A stretch of 23,150 nucleotides of DNA from Coemansia sp. RSA 922 (GCA_027577415.1 JANBQS010000279.1:1-23150); one strand, 5' to 3'; counted from the stretch's first letter, positions 7,723 to 17,216 are shown. Program-made: numbers and translations. The notes: generated from the sequence alone by a model not told the origin.

Positions 7723-7887
7723 TCAGGGCAGCCAATAGGGTTTCTTTGGAGGGCAGCCTTTGCCAACCAATGTAACATTGTGTTTATCTCGAAAATGTTT
7801 TACCGCGTCTTCAACAGTCAGAATATATGCCCAACAGTAGCAGCAATTTCCAGGATATGGATCGGGTTTTGAGTAAATACGATGCAT
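7723..7887 (-). CDS. Small single C2H2 zinc-finger protein, copy 6 (54 aa)
   Basis: Function unrecognised, and the longest copy. The N-terminus is MHRIYSKPDPYPGN. The finger is C15-C-Y-C18, twelve residues (including TVEDAVK), H31-x4-H36. A basic, Pro-rich tail follows (GKGCPPKKPYWLP). The ATG is the first after an in-frame TAG five codons upstream, so the start is well defined. TATA is at 8007-8014 and two ACAATT elements at 8077-8082 and 8085-8090. It is the most diverged from copies 4 and 5 and the first unit after FIBP; the KKP tail could add nucleic-acid contact (inference). Confidence 0.65.
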   Translation of the reverse strand: MHRIYSKPDPYPGNCCYCWAYILTVEDAVKHFRDKHNVTLVGKGCPPKKPYWLP

Positions 7888-8096
7888 GGCTCGAGCAGAC
7901 TATACGATCTAACGTGTTATTAGTCGTGACACTTGTCAGAAAACAATTATAATATAAGCAAGGTGTAATGAAGTTCCTCCAAGGATGTAGATGCCATATC
8001 ATTGCCATTTTATAGCAAAGCAGGTTTGAAGTGAATCATGTCGAGCAAAGAGTACTCAACATTAAAGTATATTGGAACAATTGCACAATTGTGCAA
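7888..8096 (-). promoter_or_regulatory. Promoter and leader of zinc-finger copy 6
   Basis: Minus-strand GCTATAAAATGGCAATG (TATA at plus 8007-8014) lies about 120-127 bases before the ATG. GGAGGAACTTC (plus 7970-7980) begins 27 bases below it. TTGCACAATTGTGCAA at 8081-8096 is a perfect 16-base palindrome centred on the ACAATT element, about 71 bases upstream of the TATA box. Confidence 0.65.
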
Positions 8097-8330
8097 TAAA
8101 AATTTTTTCAAAAAAAGAAATATGCTGAAAGGGATGATGTCAAATGACCCGTATCTATTGCTCAAATAGATTTTATTAATGAGAAATCATGCATTCATTG
8201 GTTGAAAGGTTTTTTTAGTCAAATAAACATCTTATTCAAGCAATTGTACGAGCTGTCTCCACAAAGCTCCAACCTCCGCAACAGCACATCCTCAAGTCAT
8301 CTCGTCATTTTAATATCTTCACAGATTTTG
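8097..8330. other. Intergenic: 3' flank of FIBP
   Basis: AT-rich sequence beyond the FIBP stop on the minus strand, containing A- and T-runs (for example 8100-8120 and 8210-8216). No distal repeat like that of copies 2-5 was seen for copy 6 and no gene is supported. Confidence 0.35.
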
Positions 8331-9723
8331 CTATTGTGCGGGTCTGATTTTGTTTAGCGGGCCGAAAATGCTAGATTTCTGTCTAAACAGTCTGCGCCCA
8401 ATAAGCTTGGTTCCTGTCAGCGTACGACTGAGGGCCTCAATGGCAGGCGCCGAGTCGGGAATCTGCTCAGTGACAATGCCAATGGAGTGGATAATGACAG
8501 AGTCGTAAAACAGCTCCATGTCCTCGGATCGTAGACCCATGCTGGCAAACGAATCGACAATCTTCTCCACTATAATTCCTAATACGCTGCGCAACGTTGA
8601 CGAAGCGCCAATATCGGCAACTATACTAAACGAAACCCGCAAGACTGCTCGAATTTGTGTACTTCCACGTACGATGCGATTCTCCAGTAGCGCCAGCAAA
8701 GCTGATGAGGGAACTGTAGAGGTAGAGGCCGAAGATCCGCTGGGCGTTTTGGGTATAAGCGAACTGATGTGAACGCGCACTGCTGTACACAAACAGTCAA
8801 AATTGGCCTTGTTTTCAATTAGAAGACTCTTCAACTGCTGAGCGTGCTGGGTAAGCGGTTGGTCAATATCGTCTAGCGTCATCGTGCTAGTCGGAGTAGT
8901 CCAGTACTGTATGAGTATCGAAGCACAAAAGTCAAAGTCGGCAAACTTGAAGTGTGCCAGACAACGCTTTGTCGTGTCAACTCTGTTAATGTTCAAAAAC
9001 AGGATATGCGCGTAGTGTGTCGCTAGTGGCTCGGACAATGCAAACCTTTCCATAATCTCATTGACTAGCGGCACGCCTTCCTCGTCTTCTGACTGCTTGG
9101 CAATGCGTTTGATATTCTCAAACTGGCGCTTGCAGCTGGCTACAGGGATGCCTGTCTTTGTTGCCACTTCGGGCAGATATGTACGAGTACGGGAGTTGAG
9201 CTTGCGGCTGAGGAATTCAAGCATCACTGGCTCGTCAAACGCATAGTACTGCTCGACCAGACCCATGCGTGCCTTATCGCCTAGCGGCAAGAGATGGCGT
9301 TGCTCGAGAAAGTACCGCGGACGGCACATGTAGTACTCTAGGTACTGCATCAGGTGTAGCTGTCCTCTGACATACTCGGTCACTGCTGACTCTTGTGCGC
9401 CTACCATGTCCGGCTCGCTGCGCATCCGGGTTACCATTTCGTGAACTATAGAGCAAGAACATTTGTAGATACGCTTAGTATTGGTCCAAGTGACGACAAC
9501 CAACCTTAGAGGTGCCAGTATCAGTGATTCTCCTCGTACCTGGTCGACCTAATATGTACTCGTTAAATATCATGTTGTCTACCACGACTGGCGTCGACAC
9601 TATCGCTGTAAAGTTTGCATCATCTGCTTGCTCCTCGTGCCGGTTGAAGCGCAAAAAGTCTAGGTTCGGGTGAGGCAAGCGCAAATTTGAGAGCTGGAAG
9701 CTAGCCGAGGCAAAGTCGCGCAT
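8331..9723 (-). CDS. FIBP: FIBP-family protein (acidic FGF intracellular-binding protein homologue)
   Basis: The coding exons are 9723-9540 and 9445-8331, about 432 residues (human FIBP is about 364). The splice joins NEYILGRP to VHEMVTRMRS, which is collinear with human WLDGYSVTDAVALRVRS. Other family landmarks are VEQYYAFDEPVMLEFLSRKL (human IERYYAFDEAFVREVLGKKL), ATKTGIPVASCKRQFENIKR, FADFDFCASILIQYWT and a helical C-terminus. The first 45 residues are an extension not found in the human protein. FIBP is an intracellular helical protein that in animals binds FGF1; its ancestral role in fungi, which lack FGF, is unknown. The start was placed at the only ATG in exon 1; the frame is open further upstream to a TTG. 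Divergent from ZNHIT3 with a 223-base shared promoter. Confidence 0.9.
9446..9539 (-). other. FIBP intron
   Basis: Minus-strand donor GTACGA, acceptor CTATAG, branch-like ATACTAAG about 30 bases before the acceptor. It splits a Val codon (G|TT) and restores the FIBP alignment without a gap. Confidence 0.88.
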
Positions 9724-9946
9724 ATGGTAGTTTTCAAAATAAAAGAGAGGCTGGAATTGAGACAAATGAGTACAAATTAAGAAAATGTTGAATAATCGAA
9801 TAAGAAAGGAGAAACGAGAGCTTGGTGTCTAGACCTCCCCCCATAAAGCCCTGCTGGTGACAATCGTCGAGCCTTGACGGCTGGATACTTTGGCGTATAA
9901 ACCTGCACAGGAGAACGTGTGTAGCTTTATCTTTTTTTCAACTACC
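9724..9946. promoter_or_regulatory. Bidirectional promoter between FIBP and ZNHIT3
   Basis: Short divergent spacer. It contains a CCTCCCCCC run near 9833 and pyrimidine-rich sequence before the ZNHIT3 ATG (CTTTATCTTTTTTTCAACTACC). No clear TATA box for either gene. Confidence 0.4.
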
Positions 9947-10369
9947 ATGGGCGAAGAAACATGCACTGTTTGTAGCGAGGCAGTCTCCAAATACAAGTGC
10001 CCCACATGTCGGGCGGGCTACTGCTCGGTTAAATGCTTCAAGCTGCACAAACTCGAGCCATGCGCTCCACCAGACCACAGCACGCCGGCAGCAGCACCAA
10101 GCAAGGGCCGAGTCTTAAAACAAAGCGAGCGAGATCGTATTGGTGACGATGATGAGGAAGAAAAGTACAGACTGACACCCGGCGACTTGCAAAAACTGGA
10201 CGAGTCGACAAAGGTCAAGCAATTATTGATGAACCCAAATACGCGAGCGCTGCTAGAGGCCGTGCGCAAAGATCCCAATCCAGTCGAGGCCATTCGCGCT
10301 TTGCGACAGCGTCCGGATTTTGAGGAACTGGCTCAGGCACTTATTGGCGCTACCGCAATGACGTCCTAA
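9947..10369 (+). CDS. HIT1: HIT zinc-finger protein, ZNHIT3/Hit1 type
   Basis: A 140-residue protein. An HIT zinc finger fills residues 6-39: C6-x2-C9, C18-x2-C21, C26-x3-C30, H34-x4-C39, with KYKCPTCRAGYCSVKCFKLH typical of the family. The C-terminal half has the ZNHIT3 helix pair: LTPGDLQKLDESTKVKQLL, MNPNTRALLEAV and FEELAQALIG, like human LLLNPHLRQLM...FVEFADCCL. ZNHIT3/Hit1 binds NUFIP1/Rsa1 and helps assemble box C/D snoRNPs in the nucleus. The ATG at 9947 (CTACCATGG context) was chosen because the 19 upstream in-frame codons are unlike the family and lie in a pyrimidine-rich leader. An acidic DDDEEEK stretch lies in the linker. Confidence 0.9.
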   Translation: MGEETCTVCSEAVSKYKCPTCRAGYCSVKCFKLHKLEPCAPPDHSTPAAAPSKGRVLKQSERDRIGDDDEEEKYRLTPGDLQKLDESTKVKQLLMNPNTRALLEAVRKDPNPVEAIRALRQRPDFEELAQALIGATAMTS

Positions 10370-10610
10370 TGCTAAATATAGCGCAGGGCCATTTTGGGGT
10401 CGAAGTCGTTTTCCGCGTATCAAAGCGCATGTGGCCCGCGCTTTCCTTCTCGCTCTTGGAGCTGATTTCGTACTTTGGCAATACTCTGCATTTCTATTTA
10501 ATTTATTCCTGGCTTTTTTTTTTTTTTTTTTTTTGACAAAGCACGCACTCGCGCGACGATTGGAATTCCACACGTCTTATAATAGGCTTGCAATTGTCCA
10601 AAAGAGAAGA
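10370..10610. other. Intergenic with long poly-T tract
   Basis: ZNHIT3 3' end and UNC13-like promoter. A run of 21 T at 10514-10534 is a typical poly(dA:dT) promoter element of fungi. A frame open through it (FLAFFFFFFL) is regarded as non-coding leader. Confidence 0.45.
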
Positions 10611-13600
10611 ATGCCACCGCGTCCACTACCCACGCGCCCAGTTCCTGAGGGGAGGAACTCGCCGTTCACCACGCCCATGGACCCACAGAGTAGCTCGCGG
10701 GTGATGAGCTATGACCAGCAACTATACTCTGACTATGCACCTACTAGATTAAGCGCTACAGAACAGCAACTATCGTCTCTAAGCCTACAGAACGATTTTG
10801 TCGATGGCGGTGCGATGCATTGGCCCTTTGACACAGCCACTGGTAGCGTAAGTGCTGTTTCGAGTACACAGGCCATTACGCAGCAGAGTGCTACTCCGCT
10901 TGCCGCATCGTCGGTTAATATTCACGACAGAGCTAGTAGTCCTGACCGCCATCCCGCCGACAGCGAACAAATCACTTACCAGTACGCGTTAAGGTATGCA
11001 ATGCTGCTAGACGCGGATAGCGCGCTGCTAGCGGCCCGCACACGCAGTTTGGGTGGATTCGATGCCTTATTGGACTCAGCCGAAGGACGATCAGGGTCTC
11101 CGGGTCCAAACGGGTTTGCTGTAAAGACCGTGGGCCGAGCCAGCGGCGCACCCAATCTCAACAACCGCACACCAACTCTAATTGTCTCAAACAGGACGAG
11201 AGCAGTATCCAGTGCGAGTCCAACGGAGCTCAGTTCTATCTCTGGAAAATCTAGAGGATGGAAAACAAGCTTGCTTGAGTTTAGCGACAGCGCCGCACGT
11301 CGGTTAAAGGCCGAAATTGGCAGCGCGGGAAAGCTCAAGCAACTTGCCAAGGGCAAATCGAGTAGTGGGTTCGCGCCTAAATCGCCTACCAAGAACGGCG
11401 GCATGACGTCCAACATTATCAAGGCCCTACAGCAGCAGCTCAAAACGTCTGCTGGCTCGTCCTCGGTGCATCCAATCACCAAGGATTGCTACTTGGAGAT
11501 GTATGGCTATTTGCGAGTCAAGGAACATAGCGAGACGCTGGCCGAGCACGGTACCATTGGCGATATAATGGAGTTGTTTACCGATACAGCACGCACTGTC
11601 TGTCATCGCCACGGAATTACGACCAACGAGGCTATCATACGCACTGTCGATAGCCAGGTGGACGGGTTTGTAAAGCTTTTCCGGTCGACTTTGCAAACAA
11701 GGGCTCAGGCTTCGCGCGAGGCGGGACTGGCGCTGCTGAAGCTTGACGATTATCAGACCGCACCGTTTGCTGGTGGTGGTCGTATGCGCTCCAATTCGGA
11801 GCTGTCGTCAGCTAGGAATGGTGCGCAGCGTCAGTCTTTGATTGTCGATAACACGGCGGTAGAGAGCAAGCTAATTAGCAATTGGCTCAAAGACGCATTC
11901 AATGTCCCGGATAGCGAGCACCGACAGTTAGTTGCCGAGCTCAAGAACGAAGTGAATCAAGAGGTAAGCGCTATTAGTGAAATGTCGTTGTCAACCAACT
12001 GCTTGCCTACACATGACCCTTGGAGTGTTGCTAATGTTGCTCTGTATTACTTGTGTTTTTTTTATTATTATGTAGACGGCGACGTACGACTTGCGTATGT
12101 GTTTGTTGGTGCTGAAGAAGGACCAGAGCTTTGCTGGCAAGCCTGAGAACTTTCGAACGCCACACGCTTACAGTATTTGGAAGGAGCGCGAGATCACATC
12201 GCTGGAGCAGCTTATACACACGTACGCCATGAGGCAGAGTTACATGTCGGGAGAGCAAATCGGCGCTGGGCGACTGAAATTGGAGGCCAGCGCGATAGAG
12301 TCCATGGGCGATGAGGAGATCGCTGCTGCTTTCGAGTATATTCCAGCCAAGGCCGCGCAGCACTATCGAATGCTTGTTTACAAGGCTATCACGCACGATA
12401 TCGTCGACCGAATAGATACAGCCAATCCTGCTACGCCGCTCCAGCTGTCTAATCGTGCCAAAGACTTGCTCAAACAGCTCTCTATCGCCTGGCGTATAAG
12501 CGCGTCGTATCGCGAAACGTGCTATTTGGACATTATCAACGACTACTACGAGCAGGACGTCTTGCCCTATTCATACTTGCTGGATGCGTTTGGCAAGATT
12601 GAGAGAATCATTCATCTCATGAACCCGATGGAGTGGCTGATCCCCCAGTATCAGTACTTGGTCGATGTCGAGGGGCGGATCGAATATCGCGCACTGGGAT
12701 GCACCCAAGATGTCATCGAGGAGCTCGACCAGCAGCGGCCCGAAAAAGTCGACCACTTGAAGCGCATATTAAGGGCGCTGGTTATAAACGATGCTGCCTG
12801 TCCCGTCGCGATTAACAAACCTATGCCCAGTATCCAGAGCAGACGCGAAGAGGTAGTCGCTGTTCTTGAGTCGTCAATCGTTTACCGCTGCGATTGCTTG
12901 CTCAGACAGTGCTTTGGCGACGACTCATCAGTAGCGCCCAGCGTCGATGGGCATGCGCAGTTGGCCGGGTTGGTTTTGCGCGACTACGAGCGGTGCCTAC
13001 TGATGTTCTCTATGCCACTGCTTGAAGACGGAGACCGCCGCTTTGACATTGCTGGGATTGTCGCGGAGATTGAGACGGAGTACTTTTACACCAACTTGAA
13101 GCGCCATATCGACCAATTCGGGTACACTGTCGAGAATGCTGATATCGAGACTACTCTGGAGCTATGCAAACTGGTTTCAAAGATCGAGAGGCTCCACGCT
13201 CGATATAGCGCCCGACCGCTTTCAGGTGTTGACAACCGGCGACTGTTCAAGGAGACCGTGGCGATTTGGCTCAAGGGCATTGATCGCGAAAAGTCAAAGT
13301 GGGCTGAGAACGCTCTCAAGCAAGACAGCTCGCCTCGGGAGCTGGATATCGGCAAGCACTCTACGTCGGTCATCGACTTGGTCAGTTGCTTTTCGCAGCA
13401 GGCGGCGACAGTGCAGCGGCTCGAGTGGCCTGACATGGAAACCAAGGCGTGGTTCCTAGCCGAGTTTATGAAGTACGTCGACATTAGCTTCAAGGTGTAT
13501 GCCACGGTGATGCTAAAGCAGTTTATGGCTTGTCTGAGTCTACCGGCGGAGGACGAGGACGCCAAGAGTCCAGGCTGGAACAGCATGTGGAACCGCCGAA

Positions 13601-15534
13601 AGTACAAGGAACAGTCGCTCAACTTGAACTCGTCGACACAAGCCGCGATATCCAAGCTGGACCAGTCGCAAGCCGTCGAGATACACGCCGAGGCGTGTAT
13701 AAAGCTCAACAACCTGGCGATCGCCTTGGAGAAGCTGCACGAGTTGCAAGACGACTTGGGCGTGCGCGAGACAGTGGAGGCCTTGGGCGGAGATAATCGG
13801 CCGTCAATCAAGGGTCCGCGACCCGAGACGTTTCTTTTGTCGTTCAAGGTTATCCGTGCCGAAAGCTTGGAAATCTACAAGGAGCAGTATGGCGCGGCTG
13901 TCGACGCGGGAGCTCGACCCTATGTCAAACTGGCGGTTACGCGGCAAGTAGATAGCGAGGTGACCAAGCGCTCGACGTTTGGAAAGACCAGGCCAGCACC
14001 CATTGGATCGGCCAACCCACGGTGGAACGAGTCATTCGACTTGCAGGTTGACTCGCGAGAAGAGTTTTTGGCGCCGCTTGAGGCTCGCATCTGCACTCGC
14101 GATGGGCCAAAACGGCTGGGGTACCGCGAAAAGACGCGAGCGCGGGCGTTCTTCGCACCTCCTTCGGAGCTTGCATTTGGAATTGACGGCTCTGTCGATG
14201 TCGTGCTGGATCTTGAGCCCTCGGGATACCTTTTGCTACAGGTCACAATGGACGGCGAGCGTGACGATGTGGAGTTTTACAGTGGGCGCATGTTCCGCTT
14301 CTTGGAGCGGGCAATGTCTGATATGCAGCATCGCATTGTGGAGCAGGTGTCTTGTGGCATACGAGAGTACTTGCGGCAGATTCTAGTGGCCCAGCCTGCG
14401 CGCTACCGTGCCTCGCGCACCCTGGGAGGCGGTAGTAGCAGCTATGTGAACATGGATCGTAGTATCGAGCGCAGCATCCAGTTCCTCAAGCGCGGCGGAC
14501 ATCAGGCGCCTGCTACCATTCGAGTGACCCAAGAAAGCTGCTGTGAAGCGCTTATCCCGCTGGTCGACTATCTCGAAGACAGCCTACATACCCTGTTTGT
14601 GCACCTGTACGAGGACACGGCTAATGGCGTTATCTGCAAGGTGTGGCATGAGGTGCTGCTGTCGCTGGAGGACATATTGCTGCCGCCACTGCTTGGCGCG
14701 TCAAAGGGCAGTGCCAAGGCGTTGACTGAGACCGATATGCAAAACATATTCGATTGCTTGGATTTCCTAAAGTGGTACTTTGAGGGCGGCACGGACAAGG
14801 ACGGCATTCCAGAGGAAGCTCTAGTCACTCGCAAGTATCAAGAGCTGTTGATGGTCCGCGAGATGTACTTTATGCTGTCCAAGGAGCTGATCGACGCGTA
14901 CTTGCACGAACTGCGCCGATCGGCGATCGAGCTGAACGAGGTGCCGACTTTGACGACGGCTGACTCGCCCTCCAGTGTCAACACTTCGCCTGGACATCGG
15001 CGGCCTCTACCATCCACTCCGCAAGAAAAGGGCGATATGGCGTTCCCGCCAACACGACTCTCTCCGACGCTGACTCCGGCTCCGCCAAAATATAGCGAGA
15101 CTGCAGCTGGGGCCTTTGGTCTGCCTCCTGGTCGGCGTCCAATTCCTCCGCCGCCACCGCCCATTCGAACGAGAGTCGATAGCATGGACAGGCTAAGTGC
15201 CCATCGGTTCGGCGAACATGAAGACGGTGGGCACAACTCGTCTACGGACACACTGCCCATGCCTGCTATGGACATACGCACGGCTATTGTGCCAATGCCT
15301 GCTAAGCAATCTGGCGTGAATCGCAGTCGCTCGGTGTGGGCTCACAAGAACGCCGAAACGCTGAGTCGATTCAAGCGCAAACACCGCATGGTTACGGACA
15401 GAGGCGACCTCATCCTGCGCATCCTTCGCTTGCGCTTTGACAAGGAGGCCAGCAAGTTTGTGCAAACTCAACTCGATGTTCGAAACCAACAAATGCACTT
15501 TGAAATGCGCCGTGCCGCTAAACGGCCCTCTTAG
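10611..15534 (+). CDS. ync13: UNC13/Munc13-like protein with MHD1, C2 and MHD2 domains
   Basis: Exons 10611-11963 and 12076-15534 give about 1603 residues. The N-terminal ~300 residues are low-complexity Ser/Pro-rich. A helical UNC13 (DUF810-type) region follows. MHD1 lies at about 815-937 (ERLHARYSARPL ... VDISFKVYATVMLKQF). A C2 domain lies at about 1035-1180 (LLSFKVIRAESLEIY, RPYVKLAV, NPRWNESFDL). MHD2 lies at about 1270-1400 (LVDYLEDSLHTLFVHLYED, VWHEVLLSLEDILLPPLL). A Pro-rich disordered segment (PIPPPPPPIRTR) precedes a basic helical C-terminus. Munc13 proteins prime vesicle fusion through SNAREs at the plasma membrane; fission yeast Ync13 couples exocytosis and endocytosis at the division site. 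The C2 loop lacks an obvious full set of Asp Ca2+ ligands. The start at 10611 (MPPRPLPTRP) avoids the poly-T leader. Confidence 0.92.
11964..12075 (+). other. UNC13-like gene intron
   Basis: Donor GTAAGC, acceptor TGTAG, branch-like GCTAAT at 12030-12035, T-rich 3' part. It joins ELKNEVNQE to TATYDLRMCLLVL in phase 0; without splicing the first frame runs to a stop at 12146. Confidence 0.92.
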
Positions 15535-15634
15535 TTGTTATAGCTTTTGTATGAAATGTATGTAGTTCAGAGTTGTTATTTTTTTGTTTAAAGTTTGAAT
15601 ATAAAAGAATATGTTCCATGTCGATGAACTAGGG

Positions 15635-16888
15635 CTAATCCTCGCGGCATGGTCGCTGGTTGGCTTCGTCGGGGTTGTGTTGGAGATAAGTAGCGACAAT
15701 GTCGTGGTCAAGCTTGTAGTACTTTGGTATGTTGCTCAGCTTTTTCGGGTCATGGTCGACGACGCCGATGGTGTACTTGGAGAAATCCAAAGAGCTGGTG
15801 TCTGTAACACTGCGTGCTGGCCAGTGGTCAAACTTGATTAGAACCGACACATCCCTGAGCGTGGTGGCGAGTATGAGCTCCAATACTGCCTGACAGTCGC
15901 TGACCATGGATTTATCGATGCTTCCCGAACCCAGGCGCCTTCTAAACTCGGCATATGCCTCGAGCCAAGCACCAATCCCAGGCTCCTCAGTAGTAAGCGT
16001 ACCAGTTTCCAGAGCACGCTGGTACTTTGGCAGGACGCTCTCAATGTTGAACGAGTCCAGCTCGCGCTGTATCAGTTGCAGCCTCGAGAAAAGATCCTCT
16101 TTCTGCACAATACCAGCGACGGTATCCCGGAGCAAGGCCCAATGAGGCACGCACTTGTCGCTAATTTCCCCTTGGTCGTCGACGACGCTGCGACCATCCA
16201 CGAAGATGACAAAGTTGTTGTGAGGCAATTGCGCAAAATGGTCCAGAGATCTGGCTATCCTGTCGCGGTCTCCGGAGAAGAGCTCGAGCGGGCAGAACTT
16301 GCTAACATTGCCGTCCTTGTGCAAGGTGTGCTGGTGCAGGCAAAACCAGCATACCCGGTGCTTTACCGAGCTCTCGGGCGCAGCAAACTCGGATCTTGGC
16401 AGAGTCATACACTTTGGCTTCAACTCAACAGTCACCGAATGTCTACCCTTGTCGTTGGCTGGCGTCCTGGATATCATCTCCTTGGTTAGCATACTTGCAC
16501 TCTGCCTGGAATCGATATACTTGGCTAGTCGGTTCTTGGGCCGCCGGGACTCGATGTTCTTTCTTACTTGGAGGAGAAACTCGGTGCTAACTGTGACCAG
16601 CCGCTGTGGTAGAACATACTCGTCTCCAACTATCGGACTGACGATGCTTGCTGCAAACTCGAGTGCGTCTTGCTTTCTCTGTAGCTCCTTGTTGCGGAAT
16701 AGCGAGGCTTCGTGGCTGTCGACATCTATATCAGCGCCAACGTCACATTTTGTCAGTCGAAGTACCCAGCCTTGCAACTCGGGATCGTTACCATGGTATG
16801 ACACAATCACGTTTTCTATTCCCTCTTCTATATAGTCCCAGTCGCCTGGTACAAGCGGAATATCGACGAGCTCCTTGGAAATAGGCAT
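15635..16888 (-). CDS. IPK1: Inositol-pentakisphosphate 2-kinase paralogue A (diverged copy)
   Basis: A 417-residue IPK1-family protein (InsP5 + ATP to InsP6). Family landmarks in order: EEGIENVIVSY (20s), VLRLTK (42-47), VELKPK (154-159), C180-W-F-C-L-H185-Q, CPLELFSGD (199-207), N224-N225, D346-V-S-V-L, and DHDPKKL (378-384). Two positions differ from copy B: Trp181 replaces Arg183 and Leu189 replaces Lys191. By alignment with plant IPK1 as I recall it, those basic residues contact inositol phosphates, so this copy may be weaker, altered in substrate, or non-catalytic. ATP-side motifs look intact and the frame is open, so it is not simply a pseudogene. Convergent with the UNC13-like gene, 100 bases between stops. 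Confidence 0.92.
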   Translation of the reverse strand: MPISKELVDIPLVPGDWDYIEEGIENVIVSYHGNDPELQGWVLRLTKCDVGADIDVDSHEASLFRNKELQRKQDALEFAASIVSPIVGDEYVLPQRLVTVSTEFLLQVRKNIESRRPKNRLAKYIDSRQSASMLTKEMISRTPANDKGRHSVTVELKPKCMTLPRSEFAAPESSVKHRVCWFCLHQHTLHKDGNVSKFCPLELFSGDRDRIARSLDHFAQLPHNNFVIFVDGRSVVDDQGEISDKCVPHWALLRDTVAGIVQKEDLFSRLQLIQRELDSFNIESVLPKYQRALETGTLTTEEPGIGAWLEAYAEFRRRLGSGSIDKSMVSDCQAVLELILATTLRDVSVLIKFDHWPARSVTDTSSLDFSKYTIGVVDHDPKKLSNIPKYYKLDHDIVATYLQHNPDEANQRPCRED

Positions 16889-17216
16889 GTTTTATGTTCT
16901 TCGTGCGAGTTTGAAATAGATGCAATATGTTGTTCTTGTGCTAATATATGGAGGTGAAAAAAAAAAAAAAATTACAAAGGCAAGAAGTGAGTACGCGTAA
17001 AACTTGCCCAGCCTGTCGCTTCCGGATATCGTGCCTCAGATGTTGCCCACGCATGACAAGCACGAATGGGTAGACGTGCAAAGCTCGCGCTTTCTTTGAG
17101 TGTCTTTGCTCAAGGGTGCGAAAACACAACCTTTTTGTAAGGCGCCTTCTTTGACTGTCTTCTGAGCAATGGCCGCAAAGAACTCACGCGCACTGCTAGC
17201 AAGAAAGCGACTATTC
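16889..17216. other. Spacer between the two IPK1 genes
   Basis: Promoter of copy A and 3' flank of copy B (both minus). It holds a run of A (16958-16971), which is T on the transcribed sense, close to the copy A start. An imperfect direct repeat lies at 17091-17112 and 17146-17168 (TTTCTTTGAGTGTCTTTGCT-like). No gene is supported. Confidence 0.4.

Larger units (their letters stand above)
4588..8096 (-). repeat. Tandem array of six diverged promoter-plus-microprotein units
   Basis: Six units on the same strand, start codons at 4692, 5214, 6051, 6632, 7249 and 7887 (spacings 522, 837, 581, 617 and 638). Each consists of an ACAATT element, a TATA box, a leader and a 29-54-codon frame carrying C-x2-C-x12-H. 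Units 4 and 5 are similar at nucleotide level over about 600 bases, including the 3' flank (shared AAATTAGCAAATGT at 6548 and 7165). Units 1-5 also have a distal repeat. The whole stretch is visibly AT-richer than the genes on either side. No terminal inverted repeats, reverse transcriptase or transposase remnants were seen, so gene duplication explains it better than transposition. Confidence 0.75.

Noticed and set aside
7412..7735. 107-codon minus-strand frame in the array
   Set aside because: It overlaps the promoter and distal repeat of copy 5 and runs in a different frame from copy 6; its similarity to other units is at DNA level only.
4588..8096. Array as a degenerate transposon or satellite
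   Set aside because: No terminal repeats, target-site duplications or transposase/RT remnants seen; units keep promoter and finger motif rather than decaying evenly.
10431..10610. N-terminal extension of the UNC13-like protein
   Set aside because: It would translate a 21-base poly-T tract; the first ATG after it starts a typical disordered N-terminus.
13086..13847. Long antisense frame (253 codons) inside the UNC13-like gene
   Set aside because: Ser/Cys/Arg-rich shadow of a conserved coding region; no domain, and the sense frame is clearly coding.
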